Positions 26,334 to 34,887 of a DNA stretch of 64,000 bases are shown piece after piece. The stretch comes from Acidobacteriaceae bacterium. GTDB lineage: Bacteria; Acidobacteriota; Terriglobia; Terriglobales; Acidobacteriaceae. Where the stretch lies: assembly GCA_903642225.1 (NCBI GenBank), contig CAHJWI010000021.1, forward strand, positions 1-64,000. Direction: 5' to 3'. The notes below the pieces were generated by a model. The model was not told the origin of the DNA and searched no databases. It saw only the letters and a list, made by a program, of their open reading frames with translations. Position 1 is the first letter of the stretch. Every line of letters begins with the position of its first letter. Both the position numbers and the translations under genes were made by a program.

Positions 26334-28532
26334 TCATTGGGCGAGGGCCTTTGCGGTAACGTTATTCTCAGAGCGATCGAAGACGCGGATGGCGATGCTG
26401 TGCTCCCCGTTGCCGGTGACGGGGGTGTCTACGTGGTAGTGCTCTGTTTGCGCGTCGGAAAGCTTTCCAACTGGTTCGAGGTACTGCCAGGGACCGGCGT
26501 CGATGGAGAATTCTGCGCGGGCGATGGCACTGGTAGTGTCGTGCGCTTCAAAGTTTGCGAGCAGGTGGCCGTTGGCCAGCGATGCCGCGATGGGACCGGC
26601 GATGGGCGGCGTTGTGTCCAGCGTAAATGGTGCGGAACTACGCTCCGATTGCAGCGCATCGGCGGCGTTGTGCACCGGCAGATCGGAGGCGACGACCCGC
26701 AGTTCGTAGTCGCCATCGGGGAGCAGGTTGCTGTCGAAGCTGTAGGTGCGTTCAGCGAGTTTGTCCTTGAGCAGACGCCATGTCTTTTCGTGGGTGTTGC
26801 GGAGGTACAGCGCGAAGGTCAGATCGTCGTTGTTGGGGTCGCGCGCGATCCAGCGGGCGGTGACGGCGCTGCGGTCGCGCTGTGCCAGCAGGGGGCCGGG
26901 CGTAGCTTCGCTGGGTGGCGTGCTGGAGGCAGGAGTCGCACTCTTGAAGGCGATGGAGATCGTATTTCCGGGGCCGGATGGAGGTGTGTTTGGGATGCGT
27001 GCTCCGGGCTGCACGACGATGTCCTCAATGAGAGGAGGCAGGTTGCGCGGGAGATAGTTGACGGTGATTGCGTCAAGTTGCGCGCCTCCGTGCAGCACGG
27101 CCTTCCACTGCATGTAGCGGGCCAGAGGCACGGGGAGGGGAGTCTGCGCGGCAGCGACAGGTTGCCAGGGTGACCAGAGATCGCCCAGAGCGCTACGGAC
27201 GTTCTCCACGTTGCCGGAGCGCGCAAATAGATCGACACCGGGGGTGGCGGTGGGTTCCATGCGGCCCCACAGGGTCGCGATTTCGCCGTCGAAGACTTCT
27301 GATAGATAGGTGGCGTCGGCGGCTGGAGCGTCGCTTAATCGGACCAGCTTGCCGCTGTTCGCGGTTGTGATCAGGAGGGCGTTGGCTGCGGGGGCAATGG
27401 CGACTGCCTGGCTTGCGTCGACATGTGCGACGTCGGTGTAAACGCCGGGGTGCTGGGGGTCGACCTGATAAATGTGGCCATGGTTGCCGGTCGCGACGGT
27501 GAGCGTGCCGTTGTGGAAGGCGAGGGCGTAGATGAGTTCGTCGCGCAGGGTGAGCAGGCGAAGTGGTGTGCCGTCGGGTGCGATGCGGTAGACCTCTGAA
27601 CCATCCGGGACGAGGGCATTGGGTGTGGCGGAGAGGGACGACCCCGGCTGCTGAAAAGTGATGGAGATGCGGGGTTCGCCGGCGGCAGGCAGGGGAGGCA
27701 GCGCGGATGGCCGGCGGTCGCCGACGGCGGCGAGGTAGAGGTTACCGGCCGGGTCAAGCGCGAGGGATGTGATCTCGTGCTTGGGCGCGGTGAAGAGGGC
27801 GAAGGGCTTTCCATCTGGGGTGATGCGGTAGACGATGCCGGCGCCGTCGGAACCGATATAGACCGTACCGTCTGGCGCGAGCAGCAGCGTGCGAAAGTGC
27901 TGGTCTCCGGACTTGAAGAGCACCTGCGGCCTGGTGCCGGGTTTAAGGGAGATGCGGTAGAGCGTTGCGGGTGCGCCGGTTGCGACAAGAATGTCGCCGG
28001 TGCGTTCGACGGCGACGCTCCACAGGTATTTTGGTTTTTCGGGCGTGGTGGTCGTGTCGAAAATGAGCTCGGGTTTGCCCGGTGCGGACGCGGCAATGCG
28101 GTATAGCTTGCCGTCGGGCGACGTTCCTGCAAGCAGGGAGCCGTCGGGCAGTGCTGCGAGCGTTTGGACGTTGGATTCCTTGAAGTCGGCGCGGACTGAG
28201 CTCTTGCCGACCCCATCGAAGTGGAGCAGCTGTGAGCCGCCTGTGATAGCTCCCGTGCCGGCGTAGATGCCGGTGTCGGTGGAGAGGAGCGACCACAGGT
28301 ATGTCGCTGAGCTTGTGCTAAGCATGCTCATGGTGGGAGCGGGCGTGATGCGGCCGTCGTTGCGCAAGGCCACATTTTGCGGGGTGCCGCGTTCGAATTC
28401 TTCGAACCGGTTCGTGGTCCACTGGCGGGTACCCTGCGCGCCGAGCGTTGTGGCACACAGTGCGGAGAGCAGCAGCGCTCTTAGTAATAGCTGTGAGCGA
28501 AGGTGGCTGGATAGGAGCGGGTACTTCGACAA
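26334..28532 (-). CDS. secreted beta-propeller protein
   Basis: 732 aa. An N-terminal signal peptide (LLLRALLLSALCATTLGAQ) is followed by repeated propeller blades of the kind LAALPDGSLLAGTSPDGKLYRI, VAVERTGDILVATGAPATLYRI and LLLAPDGTVYIGSDGAGIVYRI, over about residues 75-400. The C-terminal third is fibronectin/Ig-like, with DYELRVVASD and APFTLDTTPP. Such repeats bind ligands or proteins; no enzyme motif is seen. The start is a TTG at 28532 with GAGGAA about 9 nt upstream. It follows the S55 protein gene by 41 bp and precedes a LolC/E-type permease, suggesting an envelope function. Confidence 0.8.
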   Translation of the reverse strand: MSKYPLLSSHLRSQLLLRALLLSALCATTLGAQGTRQWTTNRFEEFERGTPQNVALRNDGRITPAPTMSMLSTSSATYLWSLLSTDTGIYAGTGAITGGSQLLHFDGVGKSSVRADFKESNVQTLAALPDGSLLAGTSPDGKLYRIAASAPGKPELIFDTTTTPEKPKYLWSVAVERTGDILVATGAPATLYRISLKPGTRPQVLFKSGDQHFRTLLLAPDGTVYIGSDGAGIVYRITPDGKPFALFTAPKHEITSLALDPAGNLYLAAVGDRRPSALPPLPAAGEPRISITFQQPGSSLSATPNALVPDGSEVYRIAPDGTPLRLLTLRDELIYALAFHNGTLTVATGNHGHIYQVDPQHPGVYTDVAHVDASQAVAIAPAANALLITTANSGKLVRLSDAPAADATYLSEVFDGEIATLWGRMEPTATPGVDLFARSGNVENVRSALGDLWSPWQPVAAAQTPLPVPLARYMQWKAVLHGGAQLDAITVNYLPRNLPPLIEDIVVQPGARIPNTPPSGPGNTISIAFKSATPASSTPPSEATPGPLLAQRDRSAVTARWIARDPNNDDLTFALYLRNTHEKTWRLLKDKLAERTYSFDSNLLPDGDYELRVVASDLPVHNAADALQSERSSAPFTLDTTPPIAGPIAASLANGHLLANFEAHDTTSAIARAEFSIDAGPWQYLEPVGKLSDAQTEHYHVDTPVTGNGEHSIAIRVFDRSENNVTAKALAQ

Positions 28533-28573
28533 GGTTTGATGTTCCTCGATTGTGCTGGCTTGTTTCGCGTCGC

Positions 28574-30325
28574 TTACCGGATGAGCAAAGTAAGCACCTG
28601 TGATCCGCTGACTGCGGCATTTTGCGGGGCTGAGGCAGCGACGGTTGCTGTCTCTGACGTGAAGGAGATCTCTCGGCTTTCCCGCAAGGATTGCAGGGCG
28701 TTGACCATGGATGGCGGAAGCGACGGCAATGCTTGCACGGGTGTAACGGCCTGGGTCTGGTGGTCGAGAAGCGTGACGTAGAGGCGGTCGTTGGAATGCG
28801 TGCGGTTAAGTTGGGCGATGGTGTCTGCGACGCCAAGGGCGTGGGCTGCAGAGGCCGGCGGAGGCGCAAATACGCGATCGAGCGAGGTGGCGTCGCCCAC
28901 CAGAATGCGGAGGGGGCCGGCTTCAAGGGTGGTGGGCAGGGTGACGGTTTGACGGACGGTGCGTGGGCCGGCCTGCCACGGACGAAGCGTGGTTTCTACC
29001 GTGATGGTCTCGCCGGGGTGCGCTTCATCTGTGCTGAGCCTGGCGGATTCCACCTGCATGGTTTGGCGGCTGGGAACGAGCGCTGCTTGCAGGTGAACGC
29101 CGGTGATGACTGGTTGCTGCAGGGGGTCTGCGTACACACGGGCAAAGCGCTGGGCGACGAAGACCGCCGCCTGACCCGCCGCTGCGCCACCCTCACCGGA
29201 GGAGAGCACCTGGTCTATGGTGAGCGATGGATATCCAGTGACGTCGACGGTGCCGGTGAGGTGCAGACTCATCTCAGCGCCGGCGGTGTCGGTTCCACTC
29301 AGCGCCTGAAAGATGCCTGCCAGCAGCACCTGCGGCGTGAGGTCGCGGTTGTTCAGGACTTCAAAGTGCAGGGACCGCGGTGGCAGGCCGGAGTTCGGCG
29401 GGGTCTGCACGTCGACCGAGACGGGAATCATGGGAGCAGTCTGACCGAAGCGGCCGGCGATGGCATTCTGGCGATCTTCGGTGAAGGCACCGACCGTCTC
29501 CGTCGTGTTGACGATTTTGAAGGCGTTCATGGGTGAGGGCAGGGTGGCCAGAACCTCTGCCTTGGTCATGGGCATATCAATGGTGCCGTACTGGGTGATG
29601 GGGTGGCCGCAGGCGAGGAGCTGGTGCTCGTCGACGTAGGTCACGGTGCAGGTGGCCGCGATGTTGAGGTCTCCGCGCGCGAGGATGGCGGAGACGGCCG
29701 AGCCGGGGATGATTGGGTCAGCGTTCGCGGAAGCGGGTGCAGCGGCTCCGCCGAGACCGGCCACCGGTTCGAGACCCAGCTTTCGGAAACCGTCGCCGTA
29801 TAAGTCGAGTGCCTGCGCGCCAAAGCCGCTAAAGACCAAGGGTGTTGCGATGGGCTGTGCACCGTCAGGAGGCCGGGAAGTCTCCGGTCGGCCTGCTGGA
29901 AGATCGCGCACCTCAAACATCAGGGAGATGGGTGTGATGCCGCAGATGGGCTCCTTGCTGAATTGACCGATGCGGAAGCTGAGCGCGCCCAGCAGTTTGC
30001 CGTCGACGTAGACAGGCGAGCCGCTCATGCCAGCGACGACGCCGGTGAACTCCGGCTTTGTGCCATGCAGGCGCCCAAGGATCATGTCCTGGCCGGGGCC
30101 GATGGCGTCCTTAAGCAGGCCCAGGATCTCCACATCCATGGGCTCTGGAACAGTTCCTTCAAAGACCGTCCAGGCTGTGCCGTGCAGTCCACGGTGGACT
30201 TGTGCGAGGGGAAAGACAGGCGCGTGCAGAGGCGGGCCGCTTTGGGCGCGCAGCGGAAGCATGGTTACAGCGGCAGACATGGAACACAGGAGAAGAAGGC
30301 GAGTAGCCTTTCGGAGGGCAGCCAC
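28574..30325 (-). CDS. SpoIVB-like S55 peptidase domain protein
   Basis: About 583 aa with a signal peptide (KATRLLLLCSMSAAV). The pattern LHGTAWTVFEGTVPEPMDVE, then GPGQDMILGRL, then VVAGMSGSPVYVDG (Ser103) and LLACGHPITQYG is that of the S55 domain proteins found in Acidobacteriota and Deltaproteobacteria. Spore-former SpoIVB is a serine protease with the same GMSGSP; activity here is unproven. The GTG at 30325 puts a basic n-region right before the hydrophobic core; a TTG at 30361 would add 12 residues. It is divergent from the VWA gene. Confidence 0.8.
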   Translation of the reverse strand: MAALRKATRLLLLCSMSAAVTMLPLRAQSGPPLHAPVFPLAQVHRGLHGTAWTVFEGTVPEPMDVEILGLLKDAIGPGQDMILGRLHGTKPEFTGVVAGMSGSPVYVDGKLLGALSFRIGQFSKEPICGITPISLMFEVRDLPAGRPETSRPPDGAQPIATPLVFSGFGAQALDLYGDGFRKLGLEPVAGLGGAAAPASANADPIIPGSAVSAILARGDLNIAATCTVTYVDEHQLLACGHPITQYGTIDMPMTKAEVLATLPSPMNAFKIVNTTETVGAFTEDRQNAIAGRFGQTAPMIPVSVDVQTPPNSGLPPRSLHFEVLNNRDLTPQVLLAGIFQALSGTDTAGAEMSLHLTGTVDVTGYPSLTIDQVLSSGEGGAAAGQAAVFVAQRFARVYADPLQQPVITGVHLQAALVPSRQTMQVESARLSTDEAHPGETITVETTLRPWQAGPRTVRQTVTLPTTLEAGPLRILVGDATSLDRVFAPPPASAAHALGVADTIAQLNRTHSNDRLYVTLLDHQTQAVTPVQALPSLPPSMVNALQSLRESREISFTSETATVAASAPQNAAVSGSQVLTLLIR

Positions 30326-30457
30326 GTCTACAGAGTAGAGGCGCGACGCCGCGCATGCCAACTGCCGCGCGGTATCCGGATGTTCATGGCACGCAGCGAT
30401 GAACCGGCGCTAGGACCAGCGGGAACGCGGTACAGTTTTGACCAGAGGGAATCCAGA

Positions 30458-31615
30458 GTGACGCTTGACCTTCGTATCTTCCGCACTGCGGCCGCAGTTG
30501 CCTTGACGCTGGGCTTCCCCGCGGCAACTTTGCCTGCGCAGACCACTACGCCGACCAAGCCCGCGGCACAGACCGACGACAGTGGACCGCAGCAGGATAA
30601 TGGCCCGATTGTGCTGAAGAAGAAAAAGGAAGGCACAGACGAGCCGCCGCCCGCACCCGCCGAGGAAAAGGTCAAGAATCCTGATGGCCTGGGGAACTAC
30701 TCCCTGCGTGTGGATGTGCCGGTAGTGACAGTGGATGTAAGTGTGCAGCTGGACAAGACGCGGCAGTTTGTGCCGGGGCTGAAGGCCGGAAACTTCCGGG
30801 TGATGGAAGATGGCACGCCACAGAAGGTTGCGGATGTGCAGATGCGGCAGGCGCCGATCACGGCAGTTATGCTGCTGGAGTTTGCGGCAAACAGCTGGTC
30901 GTTCATTCAGGATATGCGGCAATCGTCGTATGTGTTCTTCCGGTCGTTAAAGCCGGAGGACTACATTGCGGTGATTACATTTGACCTGCGGACGCACATC
31001 CTTACGGACTTTACGCGCGATAAAGACGTGACTGCGCAAGCGTTGCAGACACTTACTATTCCCGGGTTTTCAGATACGGATGAGTTTGACGCGTTGTATG
31101 AAACGCTGGATCGAACAAGTCGCATTGATGGGCGGAAATACATCATTCTGATATCAAGCGGGCGAGATACATTTTCAAAAATTACGTTGGACACGATGCT
31201 GAAAAAAGTACGCTCTACACCCAACGTGACCATTTATACGATCAGTACTGGTGGGCTTGCGCGCGTGATGGCTGATAGTTACGGACGCCAGGGGCCGGAA
31301 TCGCGCATGGACTACTTACAGGCAGACAACCAGATGCGCACCTTTTCTTCACTTACTGGCGGCAAGTCTTACTTTCCCCGGTTTCAGGGCGAGTTACCGG
31401 ACATCTTCTCGGAAATTAATCAGTCGATTCGGAACCAGTATGTGTTGACGTATCGACCGACAAATACGGCGCAGGATGGTACCTTCCGGAAGATCAAGGT
31501 GGACCTGGTGGACAAGGAAGGCCTGCCGCTGACGATGGTGGACGAAAAAAACAAAAAATTGAAGTACACAATAACGGCGCGTGACGGGTACCGTGCGCGC
31601 AATCCGGTGGAGTAA
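30458..31615 (+). CDS. VWFA-related acidobacterial-type secreted protein
   Basis: 385 aa from a GTG at 30458 with AGAGGGA some 10 nt upstream; the open frame begins far earlier, antisense to the S55 gene. A signal peptide (RTAAAVALTLGFPAATLPA), a Pro/Lys-rich linker and then the family core (VTVDVSVQLD, FRVMEDGTPQKVADV) are seen, followed by a von Willebrand A fold (YIILISSGRDTFSK). This family is expanded in Acidobacteriota. The MIDAS motif DxSxS is degenerate here (Glu141, Ala143, Asn145), so metal-dependent binding is doubtful. Role unknown, probably extracytoplasmic protein interaction. Confidence 0.85.
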   Translation: MTLDLRIFRTAAAVALTLGFPAATLPAQTTTPTKPAAQTDDSGPQQDNGPIVLKKKKEGTDEPPPAPAEEKVKNPDGLGNYSLRVDVPVVTVDVSVQLDKTRQFVPGLKAGNFRVMEDGTPQKVADVQMRQAPITAVMLLEFAANSWSFIQDMRQSSYVFFRSLKPEDYIAVITFDLRTHILTDFTRDKDVTAQALQTLTIPGFSDTDEFDALYETLDRTSRIDGRKYIILISSGRDTFSKITLDTMLKKVRSTPNVTIYTISTGGLARVMADSYGRQGPESRMDYLQADNQMRTFSSLTGGKSYFPRFQGELPDIFSEINQSIRNQYVLTYRPTNTAQDGTFRKIKVDLVDKEGLPLTMVDEKNKKLKYTITARDGYRARNPVE

Positions 31616-31621
31616 GTGCAC

Positions 31622-32161
31622 TTAGTCGAGGTGGAGGGGGCGGCGGATCACACCTGGCGTGGGTACGGTGTCACGGTCGACAATCAGGATTTGCTCACGT
31701 TCCGAGGCAGCGACCACCGTCAACGCAAGGCCGAGGAACAGGACTGCGCCTTCAAGGGCGGTCGAAAATCGGTGTCGGTTTTCGAAGTCCTGTCGCAAAG
31801 GGGAGCCCGTCATGAGCGCTTCAATCTGGCCGCCGGCAAGGATACGGTCGTGCTCCATGGGACCGATGATGAAGTGGTTCGACGCAAAAGTCAGCAGCAT
31901 CATGCCGAAGGCCAGGCCAAGTTGCACGAAGGGCAGTCGCGCGTGCTGTCGCAACAGCCGCACGGCAATGATGAGCAACACACCACACCACAAGCCGATG
32001 CTGTGAAGCGTGAGCAGCGAAGCACCTATGAGGGTGCCAAGGTGTGGCGACTTGCCAAGAATGCGGAAGGCACTGGGTGCGAGCACCGCGCCGAAAAACA
32101 CGATGCCGCCCAGCCAGAGGATGAGCGCAAGCGAACGCAGGGTGCGAGCAAGGGTCTGCAT
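31622..32161 (-). CDS. DUF4149-like membrane protein
   Basis: 179 aa with four membrane helices at about residues 6-28, 41-64, 76-96 and 135-155; the N-terminus LRSLALILWLGGIVFFGAVLAP and the HRFSTALEGAVLF helix suit DUF4149 proteins. No function is known for the family. The start at 32161 (MQTLART) is chosen by this topology; the frame is open for another 288 codons upstream without any sensible protein. It ends 6 bp from the convergent VWA gene. Confidence 0.75.
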   Translation of the reverse strand: MQTLARTLRSLALILWLGGIVFFGAVLAPSAFRILGKSPHLGTLIGASLLTLHSIGLWCGVLLIIAVRLLRQHARLPFVQLGLAFGMMLLTFASNHFIIGPMEHDRILAGGQIEALMTGSPLRQDFENRHRFSTALEGAVLFLGLALTVVAASEREQILIVDRDTVPTPGVIRRPLHLD

Positions 32162-32190
32162 AGCCCCAGTGTACGTGGCACACGCCGCCC

Positions 32191-32853
32191 ATGAGTGCGC
32201 TGCAGCGACAGGTTGCCGAACTGTGGATGGGGCTGACGCTGCAACGGAACTGCGGTCCGGGTACGCTGTCAGTGTGCGTCTACGACGAAGGCATGTCTGT
32301 AGCCTTTGCATTGGCGTGCATTGGTTGTGGTGGGGCCGTGCTGCTGCTTGCGGAGGAGAAGGCGGATGCTCGGCAGGCTGCGCGGAGTGGTGCGGCGGAC
32401 TTTGTCGTGGACACGCTGAGTGAGGCTCTGCGCATACTGAAGAATGAAATACGGCAGCACCGTCCGGTTGCGGTGGCGCTTTCGGGTGGCGTTGAGGCCC
32501 ATCTTGAAGGCATGGTGGAGCGTGGGGTGCAGCCCCAGTTTGCCGTCGCTGCGCATGGTGGCTTCCACCCGTGGTCTGCGCTGGTGGAGCGCGGCGCCGT
32601 TCGAGTAGATCCCCAAGAATCAGCACAGTATGGACTGTGTGGCGCGGCTTTGGAAGGTTTCTGTCCTGAGGTGCAGACCGCGGCAAACGTTGCCGATCGG
32701 CGTGCACTTGACGAAAGATTGCTGGGGGAGTTGACTGCCGTGGCACCGGGCCCCGGACAGCGCGCTGCGACACGGTGGATACAGGTAGCACCGCGATTTT
32801 TTCCGCGTGAGCGTGATCGCGTTTTCTGGCGGCACTGGAACGAGAGGGCATGA
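32191..32853 (+). CDS. hypothetical protein, weakly urocanase-like
   Basis: 220 aa, no signal peptide. A Rossmann-like middle part (SVCVYDEGMSVAFALACIGCGG) and the stretch AHLEGMVERGVQPQFAVAAHGGFHPW recall the region of urocanate hydratase around its TDQTSAHDP motif. The key residues of that motif are not kept and the protein is far too short for urocanase (about 550 aa). I therefore give no function. Its stop overlaps the start of the S4-domain gene (ATGATG), so the two are co-translated. Confidence 0.65.
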   Translation: MSALQRQVAELWMGLTLQRNCGPGTLSVCVYDEGMSVAFALACIGCGGAVLLLAEEKADARQAARSGAADFVVDTLSEALRILKNEIRQHRPVAVALSGGVEAHLEGMVERGVQPQFAVAAHGGFHPWSALVERGAVRVDPQESAQYGLCGAALEGFCPEVQTAANVADRRALDERLLGELTAVAPGPGQRAATRWIQVAPRFFPRERDRVFWRHWNERA

Positions 32854-33230
32854 TGACCGGCGTACGACTGGATAAGTGGCTTTGGGCAGCGCGTTTCTTC
32901 AAGACGCGTACGCTCGCCGCACGTGCCTGCGAAACCAATCGCGCGCGCATTGGTGGACAGACTGCAAAGTCGTCTCGTGAGGTGCGCCTGGGCGACGCTC
33001 TGCAGGTGCAGACGGAAACATCCACCTTTGAAGTGGAGGTGCTTGGATTGAGCGATATGCGTGGTCCGGCAAGCGTGGCTCAGGCACTGTATCGCGAGAC
33101 GGAGGAGAGCAAGAGGAAGCGGGAAGAGCAGGCGGCCCAGCGCCGCCTTATGCCGACGTTCGAAGTTGTGAATGCCGGCAAACCGACAAAGAAAGACCGT
33201 CGCAGGTACGACAGTTTCAGAGACCGCTGA
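32850..33230 (+). CDS. S4-domain RNA-binding protein (Hsp15-like)
   Basis: 126 aa. The S4 domain VRLDKWLWAARFFKTRTLAA starts right at the N-terminus and runs to about residue 60. A basic, charged C-terminal tail (KKDRRRYDSFRDR) is typical of HslR/Hsp15. Hsp15 binds stalled 50S subunits that carry nascent chains and frees them for reuse. It is coupled to the preceding gene by a 4-nt overlap and abuts the convergent glycosyltransferase gene with no gap. Confidence 0.9.
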   Translation: MMTGVRLDKWLWAARFFKTRTLAARACETNRARIGGQTAKSSREVRLGDALQVQTETSTFEVEVLGLSDMRGPASVAQALYRETEESKRKREEQAAQRRLMPTFEVVNAGKPTKKDRRRYDSFRDR

Positions 33231-34208
33231 TCAGGCCTGCATGGATTCTTCAGACGAGCGCAGCCGCACCATGCGCTCGACGGCGTAGGGTGCTCTGCTG
33301 CTGCCGGAATGGAAGTGGCGCACCTGCAACTCGCCGAGTAGACCAATGCCCATAACCTGAATGCCGGCCAGGATCAGGACGCCGGCGATAACGAACATTG
33401 GGCCGTGCGCCTGCAGCACGTGTCCGCCTTGTGTGATCTTGAGCAGAAGGAGCCACAGCGCGATGCCCCCACCCGTCAGCATGCTGAGTGCGCCAAAACT
33501 GCCGAAGAAGTGGAGTGGGCGCGTCAGATACTTCAGGAGGAACCGTATCGTAAGCAGGTCGAAGAAAACGCGAAATGTGCGCGATATACCGTAGTGGCTC
33601 TTGCCATAGACGCGCGCCGGGTTCGAGATGGGCACTTCGCAAATGGTCGCGCCGTACCACGAGGCTAGCGCAGGGATGAAACGGTGCATCTGGCCATAAA
33701 GCGGGATACTCTGGATCACTTCGCGACGGTAGGCCTTGAAAGTGGTGCCGAAGTCGTGGATGTCGACGCCGCTGAGCCTGGCCATGAGCCAGTTCGCCGC
33801 GCGGGAAGGGATGCGGCGCAGGACGAAGTTGTCGCCGCGCTGTGATCTCCAGCCGCTTACGACGTCGTAGCCTTCCTCGAGCTTGGCGAGGAATTGGGGA
33901 ATCTCTGCGGGGTCGTGCTGCAGGTCACCATCCATGGCGATGACGAAATCGCCGTTGGCATGATCGAAACCAGCCGCAAGGGCGCTGGTCTGGCCGAAAT
34001 TGCGACGCAGCTTGATGACCAGCACACGGCTGTCGACCGCTGCGATCTCCTCAAGCAGCCGATAAGTGCGGTCCCGCGATCCGTCGTCGATAAAGAGCAA
34101 TTCAAAGGGATCGCCCACCTGCTCCATGACGTCTTTGAGGCGGTCATAGAGCGCGGTGACGTTCTCTTCCTCGTTGTGAAACGGAACGACGATGGAGTAT
34201 TTTGCCAC
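33231..34208 (-). CDS. GT2 family polyprenyl-phosphate glycosyltransferase
   Basis: 325 aa. The GT-A domain has SIVVPFHNEEENV, LLFIDDGSRDRTYR, MDGDLQHDPAEIPQF and VVSGWRSQRGD; two membrane helices lie at about 236-258 and 269-291. This is the ArnC/DPM1-like group that transfers a sugar from a nucleotide to undecaprenyl phosphate. The sugar is unknown. It is separate from the similar enzyme at 22671 and has no flippase gene beside it. Confidence 0.92.
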   Translation of the reverse strand: MAKYSIVVPFHNEEENVTALYDRLKDVMEQVGDPFELLFIDDGSRDRTYRLLEEIAAVDSRVLVIKLRRNFGQTSALAAGFDHANGDFVIAMDGDLQHDPAEIPQFLAKLEEGYDVVSGWRSQRGDNFVLRRIPSRAANWLMARLSGVDIHDFGTTFKAYRREVIQSIPLYGQMHRFIPALASWYGATICEVPISNPARVYGKSHYGISRTFRVFFDLLTIRFLLKYLTRPLHFFGSFGALSMLTGGGIALWLLLLKITQGGHVLQAHGPMFVIAGVLILAGIQVMGIGLLGELQVRHFHSGSSRAPYAVERMVRLRSSEESMQA

Positions 34209-34374
34209 TCTACGATTCTACGCCACAGGCATTCCGTGGGTTTGACGATTTGGCCGGTATTGCTGTAGCTCGCGCACTTGAGGAGTTCGCGTGGCCGGAA
34301 ACGTGTGGCGCAGGTAACCAAAGATGGTGCATCCGGTGCACACGGGCGCGCGCCGGTGCTACCGTGGGGACACT

Positions 34375-34851
34375 ATGGCAAAGCGGGTCATCGTGATCAT
34401 TCTGGTTGCGCTGGTGGTCGTGGGTCTTACCAGCTATGCCTATACACGCTATCGCGACCGCCGCATTGAGGCAGGCGAAGTTGTTGACGAAAGCGGCAAT
34501 GCTGTTGGGTCAGGTGCCGGCGGGCAAACGAAGGTGGCGAACTCGACGAATGACGGGTCGGACGATGAATCCGCGCGTGTGGTGGGCAGGCGTCCGGCTT
34601 TCGCGACGGTGTCGCCGGCTGCGGTAACGCCTGTTCAGACGCCGTCGAGCGCAGCCCCTGCGACGGATACGATTGCTGCCAACCCGCCCAACGGGAGGGT
34701 ATTTGCAGGCACGGGTCAGTTTCAGGTGTACCGGCAGGGCGACCTGACATGGCGTGTGAATACGGCGGACGGGAGCACGTGCATCCTGTTTGCCACGGAA
34801 GAACAGTGGCGCAAGCCGATTGTGTACCGCAACGGTTGCGTCAGGGGTTAG
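34375..34851 (+). CDS. hypothetical single-pass membrane protein
   Basis: 158 aa. One N-terminal helix (VIVIILVALVVVGLTSYAY, about residues 5-23) precedes a low-complexity Ser/Asp/Ala/Pro linker (about 30-105) and a short C-terminal domain with FQVYRQGDLTWRVN, CILFATEEQWRKP and YRNGC, which has two Cys that could pair. GGGGA lies before the ATG at 34375. No family recognised; probably an anchored extracytoplasmic protein. Confidence 0.65.
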   Translation: MAKRVIVIILVALVVVGLTSYAYTRYRDRRIEAGEVVDESGNAVGSGAGGQTKVANSTNDGSDDESARVVGRRPAFATVSPAAVTPVQTPSSAAPATDTIAANPPNGRVFAGTGQFQVYRQGDLTWRVNTADGSTCILFATEEQWRKPIVYRNGCVRG

Positions 34852-34887
34852 CCTGAAGCTGAGCCGAGCGGATCCGACGGGCTTTGG

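Noticed and set aside
32162-33025. N-terminal extension of the DUF4149 frame
   Set aside because: Low-complexity Pro/Arg/Ser sequence that is antisense to two good genes; topology points to a start at 32161.
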